Assembly (NCBI GenBank): GCA_023548195.1
Contig: JAJHZJ010000009.1
Coordinates: forward strand, 868,001 to 932,000
Source: Bettongia penicillata ogilbyi
Lineage: Eukaryota; Chordata; Mammalia; Diprotodontia; Potoroidae
Length of the DNA stretch: 64,000 nt
Direction of reading: 5' to 3'
How positions within the stretch are numbered: position 1 is the first letter of the stretch; every line of letters starts with the position of its first letter. A program made the translations under genes and the position numbers. Shown here one piece after another: positions 1-31,500 of this stretch. The notes beneath the pieces are model-generated. The model was given only the letters and a program-made list of their open reading frames with translations. It did not search any database and had not been told where the DNA came from.

Positions 1-99
1 TTTGGTCTTTTCCCCATCCTGGCCCTGGCACCCCCTCTAGTCTTACCTGACTCCAGAGAAAGAACTGATAAATAGAAGTATATATAGAATGGTTTTACA

Positions 100-220
100 T
101 ATATACATGTACACATACATACATATATGTATGTGTGTCTAATATATATGTGTATGTATGTGTCTAATATATGTATATATGTGTGTCTAATATATGCATA
201 TTAGACACACATACACATTT
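100..220. repeat. AT-rich (TATGTG/ACATAT)n low-complexity tract
   Basis: Alternating ACATAT, TATGTATG and TGTGTCTAATATA units form a partly palindromic tract (tctaatatatg repeated three times, with its inverse catattagacac). Confidence 0.8.
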
Positions 221-789
221 GTGTCTAATGGTATCCATCTCTAGGTTGGGGATAGGGAGAGAAGAAGAAAAGGGAAAAAGAAAGTGATGCAATAACTTTA
301 TTATATATTTAAAAAGAATATCAAGTTGTACATAATAGATTCGCAGTTTCATGTAGTGATAATCTAGTACAGTATAACATAGTGTTCTAGTATGTCATAG
401 AAATGCTTGTTTTATTTCTTAATTTCAGAATGAATAAATACAATTTTTAAAAAGAGAAATGAAAAAGGATAGCTTCGCTAACACATTAGTTGACAGTGAG
501 TACCCAAAAAGATCTAGATCACAGTCTAGATGATCTGAATCTAATAAAGTAAAATTTATAGTATGGGTAAGTGGAAAGCTGTACATGAGTTTAAAAATAA
601 TGATTTCCCAAGTACTAGATAAGGGAGGCATGGTCAGAAAGCAGTTATTCTGAAAAAGACCTGGGTTGACCTCCTGGGTCACTGAGCACTCTGAGGTTCT
701 TCCATTCAGTGCCCAAATGTATGCAACGTAGCCACGTAATGCTCTCCCAGGTTCTGCAATCTCAGGCTGTTTAGTTGACTCAAGCAGAG

Positions 790-1975
790 CTTTTATCTAG
801 GCCAGGAGTTCTTTTTAAAAAAATTTTTAAACTAATTTATTTGTTTTCAGTTTTCCACAATCACTTCCATAAGTTTTAAATTTTCTCCCTGTCCGTTTCT
901 CTCTGCATTCTGATTGTACAGTTCTTTCTGTGGATGTGGATGATATTTTGCATCATGAGTCCTTTGGGAATGTTTTAGGTCCTTGCATTGCTGTGAAGGG
1001 CTGTCTGTCAGAAACAGTCCTCACACACTGTGGCTGTTACTGTGAATGATGTTCTCCTGGTTCTCCTCACTTTACTCAGTATTGGTTCACATAAGCCTTT
1101 CCAGGTTTTTCAGAAGTCTGCCTGTTTGTTATTTCTTATAGAACAATAGCATTCCATTGCATTCATATATGACAACTTGTTCAGCCTCAGTTGATGGGCA
1201 TCTCCTCGATTTCCAGTTCTTGGCCACCACAAAAGAGCTGCCATAAATATTTTTGTACATGGGGATCCTTTTCCCATTTTTATGATGTCTAGAAGTGGTA
1301 TTTTTGGGTCAAAGTGTATGCATATTTTTATAGCCCTTTGGGCATAGTTCCAAATTGCTGTCCAGAATCGTTGGATCCGCTCACACCTCCAGCAACAATG
1401 AATTAATGTTCCAACTCTCCCACATCTTCTCCAACATTTATCATTTTCCTATCTTGTCATGTTAGTCAATCTGATAAGTGTGATGTGGTACCTCAGAGTT
1501 GTTTTGATTTGCATTTCTCTAGTCAGTAGTGATTTAGAGCATTTTTTCATATGACTAAATAGCTTTAATTTCTTCCTCTGAAAATTGCCTATTCATACCC
1601 TTTGACCATTTATCAGTTGGAGAATAACTTGTATTCTTATAAATTTGATTCAGTTCTCTATATATTTTAGAAATGAGGCCTTTATCACAGACACCAGTTG
1701 TAAAAATTATTTCCCACTTTCCTGCTTCCCTCCCAATCTTGGTTGCATTGGCTTTGTTTGTGCAAATCAAAAATATCCATTTTTTACATTTCATAATGTT
1801 CTCTATTTCTTGCTTGGTCATAATTTTCTCCACTCTCCATAAATCTGACAAATAGACTATTCCTTGCTCCCTTAATTTGTTTATAATATCAGTCTTTATA
1901 CCTAGATCATGTACCCATTTGGACTTTATTCTGGCATACGGTGTCAGGCATTAGTATATGCCCAATTTCAGTCTA
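790..1975 (-). mobile_element. L1-type LINE fragment (ORF2 C-terminus and 3' end)
   Basis: The - strand near 1855-1555 translates with GKWEIIFTTGVCDKGLISKI, YRELNQIYKN and DKWSKGMNRQFSEEEI, a pattern typical of the L1 ORF2 C-terminal region. Further 3' on the - strand, AGAAATGCAAATCAAAACAA and CATTGTTGCTGGAGGTGTGA match the generic mammalian L1 3' portion. Stops interrupt the frame, and the 5' end is missing. The 3' part, with AACCAGGAGAACATCATTCAC, resembles marsupial L1/HAL1 ends. Confidence 0.75.
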
Positions 1976-2064
1976 GGGCAGGGGTTCTTAAACTATTTTG
2001 TGTCACGGTCCCCTTTGGTAGTGAATCCTATAAAGGCATGAAGTAAAATACATAGGATTACAGC

Positions 2065-2355
2065 AAGGTTGCCTAGTGGATAGAGTGTTGGGCCTGGAGT
2101 TAAGAGGACCTGAGTTCAAATCTAGTTTTAGACACTTACTAGCTGTGTGTCCCTGAGTCAAGTGTTAAGTGACTTTGCTCAGGTTCACAAAGCTAGTAAG
2201 TCATTTAACCTCTATTTGCTTCAGTTTCCTCACCTGTAAAATGGGGATAATAGTAGTACCTTGCTTCCAAGGTAGTTGTGAGGATCAAATGATATCACGT
2301 TTGTAAAGTGCTTAGCATAGTGCCTGGCATATAATAGGCACTTAATAAATGCTTA
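2065..2355 (+). mobile_element. tRNA-derived CORE-SINE (MIR/MAR type)
   Basis: The copy reads ttgcctagtggatagagtgt, then ctgagttcaaatct, an A/B-box like head, followed by the core cagtttcctcacctgtaaaa and the tail ggcacttaataaatgctta. It sits inside the hAT element. Confidence 0.75.
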
Positions 2356-2356
2356 T

Positions 2357-2606
2357 TTGGGCAGTTAGGTAGTGCAATGGTTAGAGTACTGGGCTTGGAA
2401 TCAGGAAGACTCAACTTCCTGGGTTCAAATCTGGCCTCAGACACTTCCTAACTGGGTGATCCTTGTTTGACTCAGTTTCCTAATGTGGCACATAGGCTGG
2501 AGAAGGAAATAGCAAACCCCACCAACAGCTTTGCCAAGAAAACCCCAAAATTGGGGTCACATAGAGTCAGACACAACTGAAGCAACTGATAACAAAATAA
2601 ATTCTG
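2357..2606 (+). mobile_element. Marsupial tRNA-SINE with RTE/BovB-like tail
   Basis: The head is gggcagttaggtagtgcaat and gggttcaaatctggcctcag; the tail is ggagaaggaaatagcaaacc, then gccaagaaaaccccaaaatt and gagtcagacacaactgaag. The end abuts the CTTC microsatellite, which may have grown from its 3' end. Confidence 0.8.
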
Positions 2607-2609
2607 ATT

Positions 2610-2904
2610 CCTTCCTTCCTTCCTTCCTCCTTCCTTCCTTCCTCCTTCCTTCCTTCCTCCCTTCCTTCCTCCCTCCCTTCCTTCCTTCCTTCCTTCCTTC
2701 CTTCCTTCCTTCCTTCCTTCCTTCCTTCCTTTCTTCCTCCTTCCTTCCTTCCTTCCTTCTTCCTTCCTTCCTTCTTCCTTCCTTCCTTCCTTCCTTCCTT
2801 CCTTCCTTCCCTCCTTCCTTCCTTCTTCCTTCCTTCCTTCTTCCTTCCTTCCTTCCTTCCTTCCTTCCTTCCTTCCTTCCTTCCTTCCTTCCTTCCTTCC
2901 TTCC
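2610..2904. repeat. (CTTC)n microsatellite, about 295 bp
   Basis: Nearly pure CTTC with occasional CCTCC and TTCTTCC interruptions follows directly on the SINE end. Two long open frames across it encode only SFLPSFL or KEGRKEGR and are artefacts. Confidence 0.95.
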
Positions 2905-3039
2905 GTCCATCCTACTTACCTATAAAAGAAACCAGTTATATTGAAGTAAATATGTAAATTTTTATGGACCCCTCTGAAATCTATCCATGAACTCAGGAAG
3001 ACTGTGGATCCCTGATTAAGAACTTGTGATCTAGGTAAT

Positions 3040-3255
3040 ATAGTAGAAAGAGCAGTAGTGTAAGAATGAGGAGATCTGGTTTCTATACCCATTATCATCA
3101 CTAATTCATTTTGTGACCTTAATTATATTCTATTAACCTGTCTAGGCCTCAGTTTTACTATCTGCAAAATGGGGATACTAGTACCTTTCCTGCCTATCTC
3201 ACAAGAAGGTTTTAGAATTAAATAGTAGATGTGAAGGCTCTTTGGAAAGTATAAA
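3040..3255 (+). mobile_element. MIR-like SINE
   Basis: Pattern agagcagtagtgtaagaatg, gatctggtttctatac, a 'ttgtgacctt' core and cctcagttttactatctgc/aaaatgggga mark a diverged MIR just upstream of a CORO2B exon. Confidence 0.6.
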
Positions 3256-3426
3256 AAGCAATGGATGTTATTATATGTGTGAGTGTGTGTGCATTATTAC
3301 ATGTGTTACAAGATATCATTATATTATTTTTTATTGTTACTGTAATTAAAATGAGCATTGCTGTTGGCAGGATCAGGGGCCTAACTCCCATGTCTGTCTG
3401 TCTGTCTTACCTGTCACTCCCTGCAG

Positions 3427-24789
<21,363 letters not shown>

Positions 24790-24811
24790 CTCCCCAAAGG
24801 CTCGTTTTCTA

Positions 24812-24817
24812 AATAAA
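24812..24817 (+). terminator. Proximal AATAAA poly(A) signal of CORO2B
   Basis: A canonical AATAAA begins 22 nt after the CORO2B stop and is followed by the T-rich stretch ctctgtttatatttgctctt. If used it would give a messenger with an extremely short 3' UTR. Use is not shown by sequence alone. Confidence 0.45.
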
Positions 24818-25529
24818 CTCTCTGTTTATATTTGCTCTTTCATTTTCCTCCCATTCACGCTCTTCCCTGCCCATCCCCCACCGCAGCCCCACCTCCACCC
24901 CCAGAACAAGCCAGTGCTTGAGCAGTCTGCCAATGGGCTGAGCTCACCGATAACTGGAATTATGTGCTTTGGCCCCTTTATCTCACACTAAGAGAAACAA
25001 AGGCAACAAACGCCCCTGTGGGACTGACCTGTACTGCTGTAACTGAAAACTACTGTCCTGGAGAGGCCGGCTCTGGATTTGGACCCCTAAGGTTTTCTGG
25101 GAGGAACTAGCGGGCAGCGATTCTTCTGATGGAACACAAGGTGATAGAGCTCAGCGAGAGGGGCTACTTAAAGCTGGCCGGAAGACGACCCAAAGAAGCT
25201 GGGGAAGCCATGAAATGAAGCAGCCAGCTTGATTGCGGTTAACTTTTCCCATGCAGAGGGCGGCAGCGGGGAGTACACAGCTCTCAGTAGCCGAAGCTCA
25301 AAGCCACTTGCTTGTAGATGCCATAAAATAAGGGCTTAATTCGCTAACATTAATTGAAATACTCCCTTTTCTCCTCTTCTTCCCCGTCCCTCCTCTCTTC
25401 TTTCAAAGCAGCCCCTGTAAACCTCAGTTCTTAACTTGGAAGAGAGCCAGGTTTCCTTTGATTTCTTTCCCACCAAAAACAACCTCTGTGTCTTTAAAAC
25501 CAAACCAAACACCTAGTAAAATAATCACC

Positions 25530-25770
25530 ATCCCTTGTATTTGCATAACGCTTTATACTTTTCAAAGCACTTAAACATAAATGATTTCATTTGACCTTTA
25601 CAATACACCTGTGTGGTAGAGAGGGCAGGATTATTCCCATTTTACAAATGGGAAAACCAAGGCATGAAGTCAAATGACTCACCGAAAGCCACCAGAGAGT
25701 GGCAGAGCATGGACTTGAAGTCAGGTCTTCTGGTCTCCTCATGCAGGGTTCTTCTCATGACATCATGATA
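25530..25770 (-). mobile_element. MIR SINE, antisense, in the CORO2B 3' UTR
   Basis: Pattern tttacaatacacctgtgtgg, cccattttacaaatgggaaa, accaaggcatgaagtcaaat and gacttgaagtcaggtcttct is a reversed MIR. Confidence 0.65.
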
Positions 25771-26039
25771 CCATTTTCAGTGGGGCTTATTGCATGTCCA
25801 AGTCACTCTGGGAAATTTTAATATGAGGGAAATCCTTCTACACCCTCAACACAAATCGTGCCAATTGTATTATAACGAACTCTGAGCCTTTTCAAGCAGT
25901 GAGGCACTTCACCCCTTCCCTTGGTCCTGCTCTTCTCCTCCCTAGGACTGGGGTGGAGAAGTTGCCTTCTTCCTCTGAGAAGCATGAGACTAAGACCAGA
26001 GTTTGAGTGTCTAGGGAAGACAGAACAAGGATTCTTTTC

Positions 26040-26290
26040 TTTCTTGCCTCTCTCTGCCCTCCTTTCTCCTTCCCCTGCATTTCTCCCTTCTCCCCCTCTC
26101 TGTCCCCTTCTCTCTCCACCCCACCCTCTTTCCTCCTTTCTCTCTCCCTCCCCCTTCTATCTTTTCTCTCTCTTGCTCTCTCTCTCTCTGTCTCTCTCTC
26201 TCCTCCTCTTTCTCTTTCCCCTTCCCTCTCTCTCTCCATTCTCCCCCTCTCTGCCTTTCCTTCCCTCCCTCCCTCTCTCTTCCTCTCACC
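26040..26290. repeat. CT-rich low-complexity tract
   Basis: Imperfect C/T runs (ctctctctctgtctctctct and similar) over about 250 bp; open frames across both strands are artefacts. Confidence 0.85.
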
Positions 26291-26732
26291 CAGATATACT
26301 AACCAAGTGCTATTCCACTCTGGTTCTTCTGCACACATCTCTTTTTCCCTATGGGCACAACTACAGATATCTGGGCCAAACACATCTGTTTATGTTTGTG
26401 AAGACTAGATGGCAAGGCCAGGCAAGCTATAAAGCCCAACAGCTGGCTTTATCGATGCTAACTTTTCCACTGTTATGTGCCACAGCCAAGTAGCTACACA
26501 AACCCACCCCATGGGAGCTGGGTCCCCATCAGCCACTGGCTACTGTGGGCTTCTACCACATTCCCTTGCTTCCTCCCATGACTACGTAGGGCCTTTACAT
26601 GACTGTCTAGCACTAGCTGGATGAAAGTACTTCTCTGTCCACTCACACCTTTTGCTTTCTTTCTCCCATTTCCTTACTTGAACTGTGTTGTCTCCTGTGA
26701 TTATTTATGCCGCCACATGAGGATAGTATTGA

Positions 26733-26738
26733 AATAAA
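26733..26738 (+). terminator. Distal AATAAA poly(A) signal, likely CORO2B 3' end
   Basis: AATAAA is followed by an A-rich cleavage region and then a GT/T-rich element (ctggttgtttgaattgtttc), the usual arrangement of a mammalian polyadenylation site. It is the best candidate for the main CORO2B 3' end, with cleavage near 26755. Confidence 0.5.
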
Positions 26739-28231
26739 ATGTTTTCAAGATACCAAAAATGGACTTGGTAGTCTCCTTTAGCCTCTGGTTGTTTGAATTG
26801 TTTCTATAATGGCGGTATTTTGGCTAGTGGCCCTATGGCCATAGCCACTGCCTTTTCCAGGGAACAATACACATCTATTCATCCTGTACCCTAACTTCAT
26901 TCTTTCTTTCTTTAGCTTTTCATTCTTTCATTTATTCATTCTCATATTCATTCATCCCAAACCATTCATTGTCTACTATAGGCATTGTGGTAGCAAAAAG
27001 TAGAATAAGACCTAACTGCTATACTCAGTGAGCTTACCGTCTCTCTAGTTGGGCAGACAAGGCTAATACATGAATAGATAAATATAATGCCACATAAAAT
27101 TGAATGTTAAATTTGAACTGTGGTGGTCAGGAATAACTTGATGGAAGAAATAGGACTTACACTGGCCCTTGAAGAGTGGATTTGGATTGGAAGAGAAGAG
27201 AAGGGTGAACATTCAAGGAAGAAGCAGAGCTTAGGAGGATTTAGGGATGGCACCATAGAGATCTTGTCCAAACCTTATTTCTCAGATTGAACCAGAGAGC
27301 TGAATCAGCTTGTACAGGTTCACACACCAAAATGATTCCATGTGACTCTTGATAAGTATGCTGCTTGGAGTCCAAGAAAGATATTTTTAGAGGAATCAGT
27401 GCTTTAGGATCAGTTGTGGAATTCCCTAAGCCTAGAAGACACCTGGAGAGGTTATCATACCTACAACCTTTCACCTCACAACAAGGGTCAGAGTTAACAA
27501 GTATATATTAAGTGCATACTATGTGCCAAAGATTTTTGCCAGGGATACAAAGAAAGACAAAAAATTGTGCCAGGGATACAAAGAAAGGCAAAAAATTGTC
27601 CCTGCCCTCAAAGAGCTCATGGACAAATGGGGGACACTGAAGACTTAAAAGAATCTCCTAGGTCTTAGAGTTGGATTGACACTTAAAGACCACATAACCC
27701 TTAATTATGTAAGTGAATTAATAGTCCTAGAAGGATTAAGTGATTCCCTCAAGATAATGAGTGGAAGAGTCAAGCATGAAACTCAGGTCCTATGACCCCA
27801 AATCCAGTGCTCTTCCCACCATATCACTAGAATATTGAACCATCATTAGATGGTCCCCTGCAATCAATCCTGTCCAGCTCTCCGTGATGCCCCAAGTCCC
27901 TATTCGTAATCACATGCCTAATATACAGAATTCTTGTGGTCAGAGCTTCAAAACCCAGGAGGAAAGTGGTTTATAGCTAAGGCTCCCAGGCCTAACTGAA
28001 AACAAAATCTCGAATTATGTCAAACACTGGTAGTTTAGGGTTAAGCAGAGAATTAGAACCTGGGAAGTTGGGAGCATGGGCACCTGTAAAAGTCAATGGA
28101 CTAGCTCTGAGATAATCTAGTTTGAGAACAGACTAATCATAAGTCTGAGCTCCTCAGATGTAAGTATTAAAAAATTAAAGCTGAGGCTAAAAGAGAATTC
28201 TTAAAACTTTTGGAAATAGGGATATCTTGGG

Positions 28232-28470
28232 GGTGTAGTAGGATAGAATGCTAGACTTAGAGTTAGGAAGGCCTGAGTTCAAATCCTACCTCAGATACTT
28301 ATTAGCAATGTGTCCTAAGCAAATCACTTAACCTCTCTCAACCTCAGTTTCCTCATCTGTAAAATGGGGGTGATGATAATAACCAACCTCAGAGGGTTTT
28401 TATAAGGATCAAAGGAGATCACAAATGTAAAGTGCTTTGCAATTCTTGAAACAATATATTAAAGCTCCTA
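28232..28470 (+). mobile_element. CORE-SINE (MIR/MAR type)
   Basis: Shows taggatagaatgctagactt, cctgagttcaaatcctacct, cctcagtttcctcatctgta and aaatgtaaagtgctttgcaa. Confidence 0.75.
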
Positions 28471-28839
28471 GCTATAAGAAAGTGCCACATAATCCTGGTT
28501 TTCAGCACCTTCTCTAGGGATTTTTAAGACATATTATCTAGATGGCTTATGTGTCAGCCTACCTAAAGCACAAGAGATGAACAAGATGACCAAGCTGCAC
28601 CCCTCTTAATTTCTTTGTTTACAGCCAACCCAGAAATGCTCTCTGTCAATCAGCTGAGGCAATGAAGATACAGACAGAAGTAATCTAGTCAGGGAGGTAC
28701 ATTCTATCAGGGAAGGCAACATATGACTATGAAGTATGTACAAAATAGATACAAGATGATTTGGAGGGGAGAGGGCATTGGGGAGTCAGGAAAGGCTGAG
28801 TCTTGAAGGAAATAACAGATTCTAACAGGTAGAGGTATA

Positions 28840-29072
28840 GGGAATTAGGTGGCACAGTAGATAGAGCACTAGCTCTGGAGTCAGGATGACTCAAGTTCCC
28901 GAGTTCAAATCTGATTTCTGATACTAGCTATGTGACCCTGGGCAAGTCATTTAACCAAAACCATTTGCCTCAGTTTCCTCATCAATGGAGAAGGAAATGG
29001 CAAACCACTATCTTTGCCAAGAAAACCCCAAATGGGGATAGGAAGAGCCAGACACAATTGAACAATAGAGAA
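28840..29072 (+). mobile_element. Marsupial tRNA-SINE with RTE/BovB-like tail
   Basis: Head aattaggtggcacagtagat and gttcccgagttcaaatctga; tail ggagaaggaaatggcaaacc, actatctttgccaagaaaac and gccagacacaattgaacaat. A textbook example. Confidence 0.85.
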
Positions 29073-30854
29073 GTAGAGCTGCGGGGGGAAGGGGATGTTT
29101 GCGTTCATTCCATTGGGAGTAGCCTAGGCTGGGGAATGAAATGCCATGTATGCAAAACAGTAAGAATGTCAGATTGACTAGACTGTAGCATGTATGATGG
29201 GGAATAATATGGCATAAAGCTCCAGAGTGGAGCTTGAGGTCAGACTGTGAAGGGCTTTGCATGATGAACAGAGCTGATACATGCTCCTGGAGGAGGAAGG
29301 GAACCTTTGGAGTTTATTGAGTAAGGAACTGACATGGTCAGACCTGTGCTCTAAGAAAATCCTCACAGCAACTAAGTGGAGGTTGGATTGGAGTGAGATG
29401 ACATACCTCTGCCCCTTTGCTTCCGTCTGAAATGCCTTCTGTACTCTTCCTTATCCATCAAGGGCTAAAGCGCCAGCTGGAGATATATCTTACTCCATGA
29501 AACCTTCTCTGACCACCCCTAGGCCACATCTGTCTTTGCTCTCCTTGACCATCCTGGTCACTTACTGTCCTGCTTATTCAGCACTTAGGACAGATAGTCT
29601 TATAATTGTTGGTGCATGTACCATCTCTCCCTAATTATGGCCAGAGACTGTTCCATAGGCTTCTGTGCATAACATCATAGCAACAGATGTCTCAGAGGTC
29701 ATCTAATACGATCTTTTCATTTCACACATGGGGAAACTGAAGCCAAGAGACAGGGAGTGGACTTGCCCAAAGTCACACAGTAAGCAGTAGAGCTGAGATC
29801 TGAACTTAGGACTTCTAATTCCAAATCCGGTGTGGCATTCTTTCCAGCAGAGACTAGATGACCTTTATGTGTCAGGGAGGTTATAGAAAAGTCTTATTGT
29901 TCACGTGGGACTAGATAGGTTCTGAAGTCCCATCCAGCTCTGAAATGCTGCTATTCTACATTCATGCCTTCCTTGGAGACGGCAACTCCTTACTAGGTGA
30001 TTTTCAGACACCTCCGCGCTTCAATGTTTTCCTGAGTGGCCTTCCCTTTTCTAAACTACCCAAGTACTTACTATAGCTTCATATCTGGACCCGATAAAAT
30101 CCTTGTGGACTCCAGTCTTATGTAAACTCTGTAATTTCCCTTACTTTAGGAAACTGAATTGTATTAATGGAAAAAAAAAAAGGTAACTACCAGCTCCCTT
30201 TGCAGCTGTGCTGCTGACCTGGCAGAGGCCCTGCCAGCTGCCTCCCCCAGCATCCCCAGCTCCCCTCAGGGCTGCTCAGGGCAGCATGGGAAGCAAAGGC
30301 AGCAATGACTACAGGCCCAGAAAAGCTCCCAGGAAACAGACCTCATTTTGGCAAACTTGCCCAGCCCTGGGGAATCATAGACTGGCAACAGAAAGGAACT
30401 TTCTCATCCCAAAGTTCCTACTGCAGTGAACCTGGAGGTTTGCAGGAGCAGGTTATGCCTGGGGGTCTATGTGCTCTGTTTGGAAACAGCTCACCATGAA
30501 TCTCTTTCCTTTTTGTGACCTCATGCCTGGAGATTTAAAGCTGATGTCCCTACAGGATCATAAGCTCCTGAAGCCTGGAGACTGCATTGTTTTTCCTTCT
30601 TTGTCTCCCTAACATCTCTATTGAACATAACAAGTGCCTAATAAATGGTCATTTAATTGAAATTAGCTTTACTTATACATAGGGTAGGTAATAACCCATA
30701 GGATAATAACCACATGGCCCCCAAGAAGCCCTGTCTCCAAATCTTCTCCCACCTCCCATACTTACCCAAAAGACAAACCAGTAATCACTTATTCTTTTGG
30801 GTTCAGTATTTTCCTCTTCTTGTTTTAAAATATCAATTCTGCTAGGAGAGGGAA

Positions 30855-31112
30855 GAAAATAAGCACTTATTAAATAATTGCTATGTGCTTGGTACTATGC
30901 TAAATCCTACACAAATATTATCTATTTGTTCCTTAAAACAACCCTTGAGGGTAGGTGCTATTAGTATCCCTGTTTTATAATTAGTAACTGAGACAGACAA
31001 CAGTTAAATGACTTGCCCTGGGTCATGTAGCTAGGAAGTGTCTGTGATCAGATTTGAACTCAAGTCTTCCTGACTCTAGGTCCAGTGCTCTAGTTATCAT
31101 ACCACCAGCTGT
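30855..31112 (-). mobile_element. CORE-SINE / MIR, antisense
   Basis: Shows gcacttattaaataattgct, ttaaatgacttgccctgggt, gatttgaactcaagtcttcc and the reversed head accaccagctgtctc. Confidence 0.7.
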
Positions 31113-31189
31113 CTCTAAGAAAGAGCTCAGTAAATTCCCCACACATCAAAGTTAAGGGGATTATTAGCACATCCATAAAATCCATAAAA

Positions 31190-31500
31190 TCTCAGAGTTC
31201 AAAAGGCCATCAAAAGTCACCCAGTCCAAGCTGAATAGGGAACTCCTCTATAGCATTCTAAGACATGGGCATGCATCCTTTGCTGGAATTCCTACAGTGA
31301 TGAGAAACGCACTATTTTTAAAGCAGCCTAAATCAAAGTTTAATTATGGATTACTCTCATTGTTGGGAAGTCTCTTCTTATCTCATGATAAAGTTTACCT
31401 CCCTATAAGTTGTACCCATAAGTCTCAGTTTTACCCTTAGAAGAACAAATCTTCTCCTTCTTTTGCATGACTTCCCTTCCAATAAAGGGTGCCTACTTAC
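31190..31500 (+). mobile_element. CR1/L3-type LINE fragment
   Basis: Follows the same order as 19980-20640: tcagagttcaaaaggccatc, gtcacccagtccaagctgaa and ttgttgggaagtctcttctt. Confidence 0.5.

Larger units (their letters stand above)
1979..3028 (+). mobile_element. hAT-type DNA transposon remnant, split by SINEs and a CTTC tract
   Basis: The left end CAGGGGTTCTTAAACTATTT at 1979 and the right end ttaagaacttgtg finishing at 3028 form terminal inverted repeats like the intact copy at 16581-16789. Flanks gtctaggg (1971-1978) and atctaggt (3029-3036) share TCTAGG, an imperfect 8-bp target duplication. The internal sequence stops at about 2064 (aaaatacataggattaca) and resumes at about 2920 (aaagaaaccagttatattga). 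Confidence 0.7.
1..3426 (+). other. CORO2B intron (3' part), repeat-filled
   Basis: This stretch precedes the first coding exon in the window. It contains an AT-rich TATG/ACAT tract (about 100-220), an antisense L1 piece (790-1975), and a hAT element (1979-3028) split by two SINEs and a CTTC tract; a MIR-like copy fills 3040-3255. No CORO2B exon was found here. Confidence 0.8.
24790..26755 (+). other. CORO2B: Probable CORO2B 3' UTR
   Basis: No coding exon follows the stop at 24789. The downstream sequence has a likely distal poly(A) signal at 26733-26738 with a GT/T-rich stretch after it, which would give a UTR of about 2 kb. The stretch includes an antisense MIR-like SINE (about 25530-25770) and a CT-rich tract (26040-26290). 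The open frames in the CT tract are low-complexity artefacts. The end point is inferred from signal motifs only. Confidence 0.5.

Noticed and set aside
1555..1851. 98-codon minus-strand ORF as a novel gene
   Set aside because: Its motifs (KGLISKIYRELNQIYKN, MNRQFSEEEI) match the L1 ORF2 C-terminal region.
2531..2944. Long open frames on both strands across the CTTC tract
   Set aside because: They encode only SFLPSFLP / KEGRKEGR repeats and are set by the microsatellite period, not by coding.
30208..30499. Two overlapping + strand ORFs near 30.2-30.5 kb as a small gene
   Set aside because: No recognisable domain, splice structure or start context. The sequence is non-repetitive, so I list it only as unassigned intergenic DNA.
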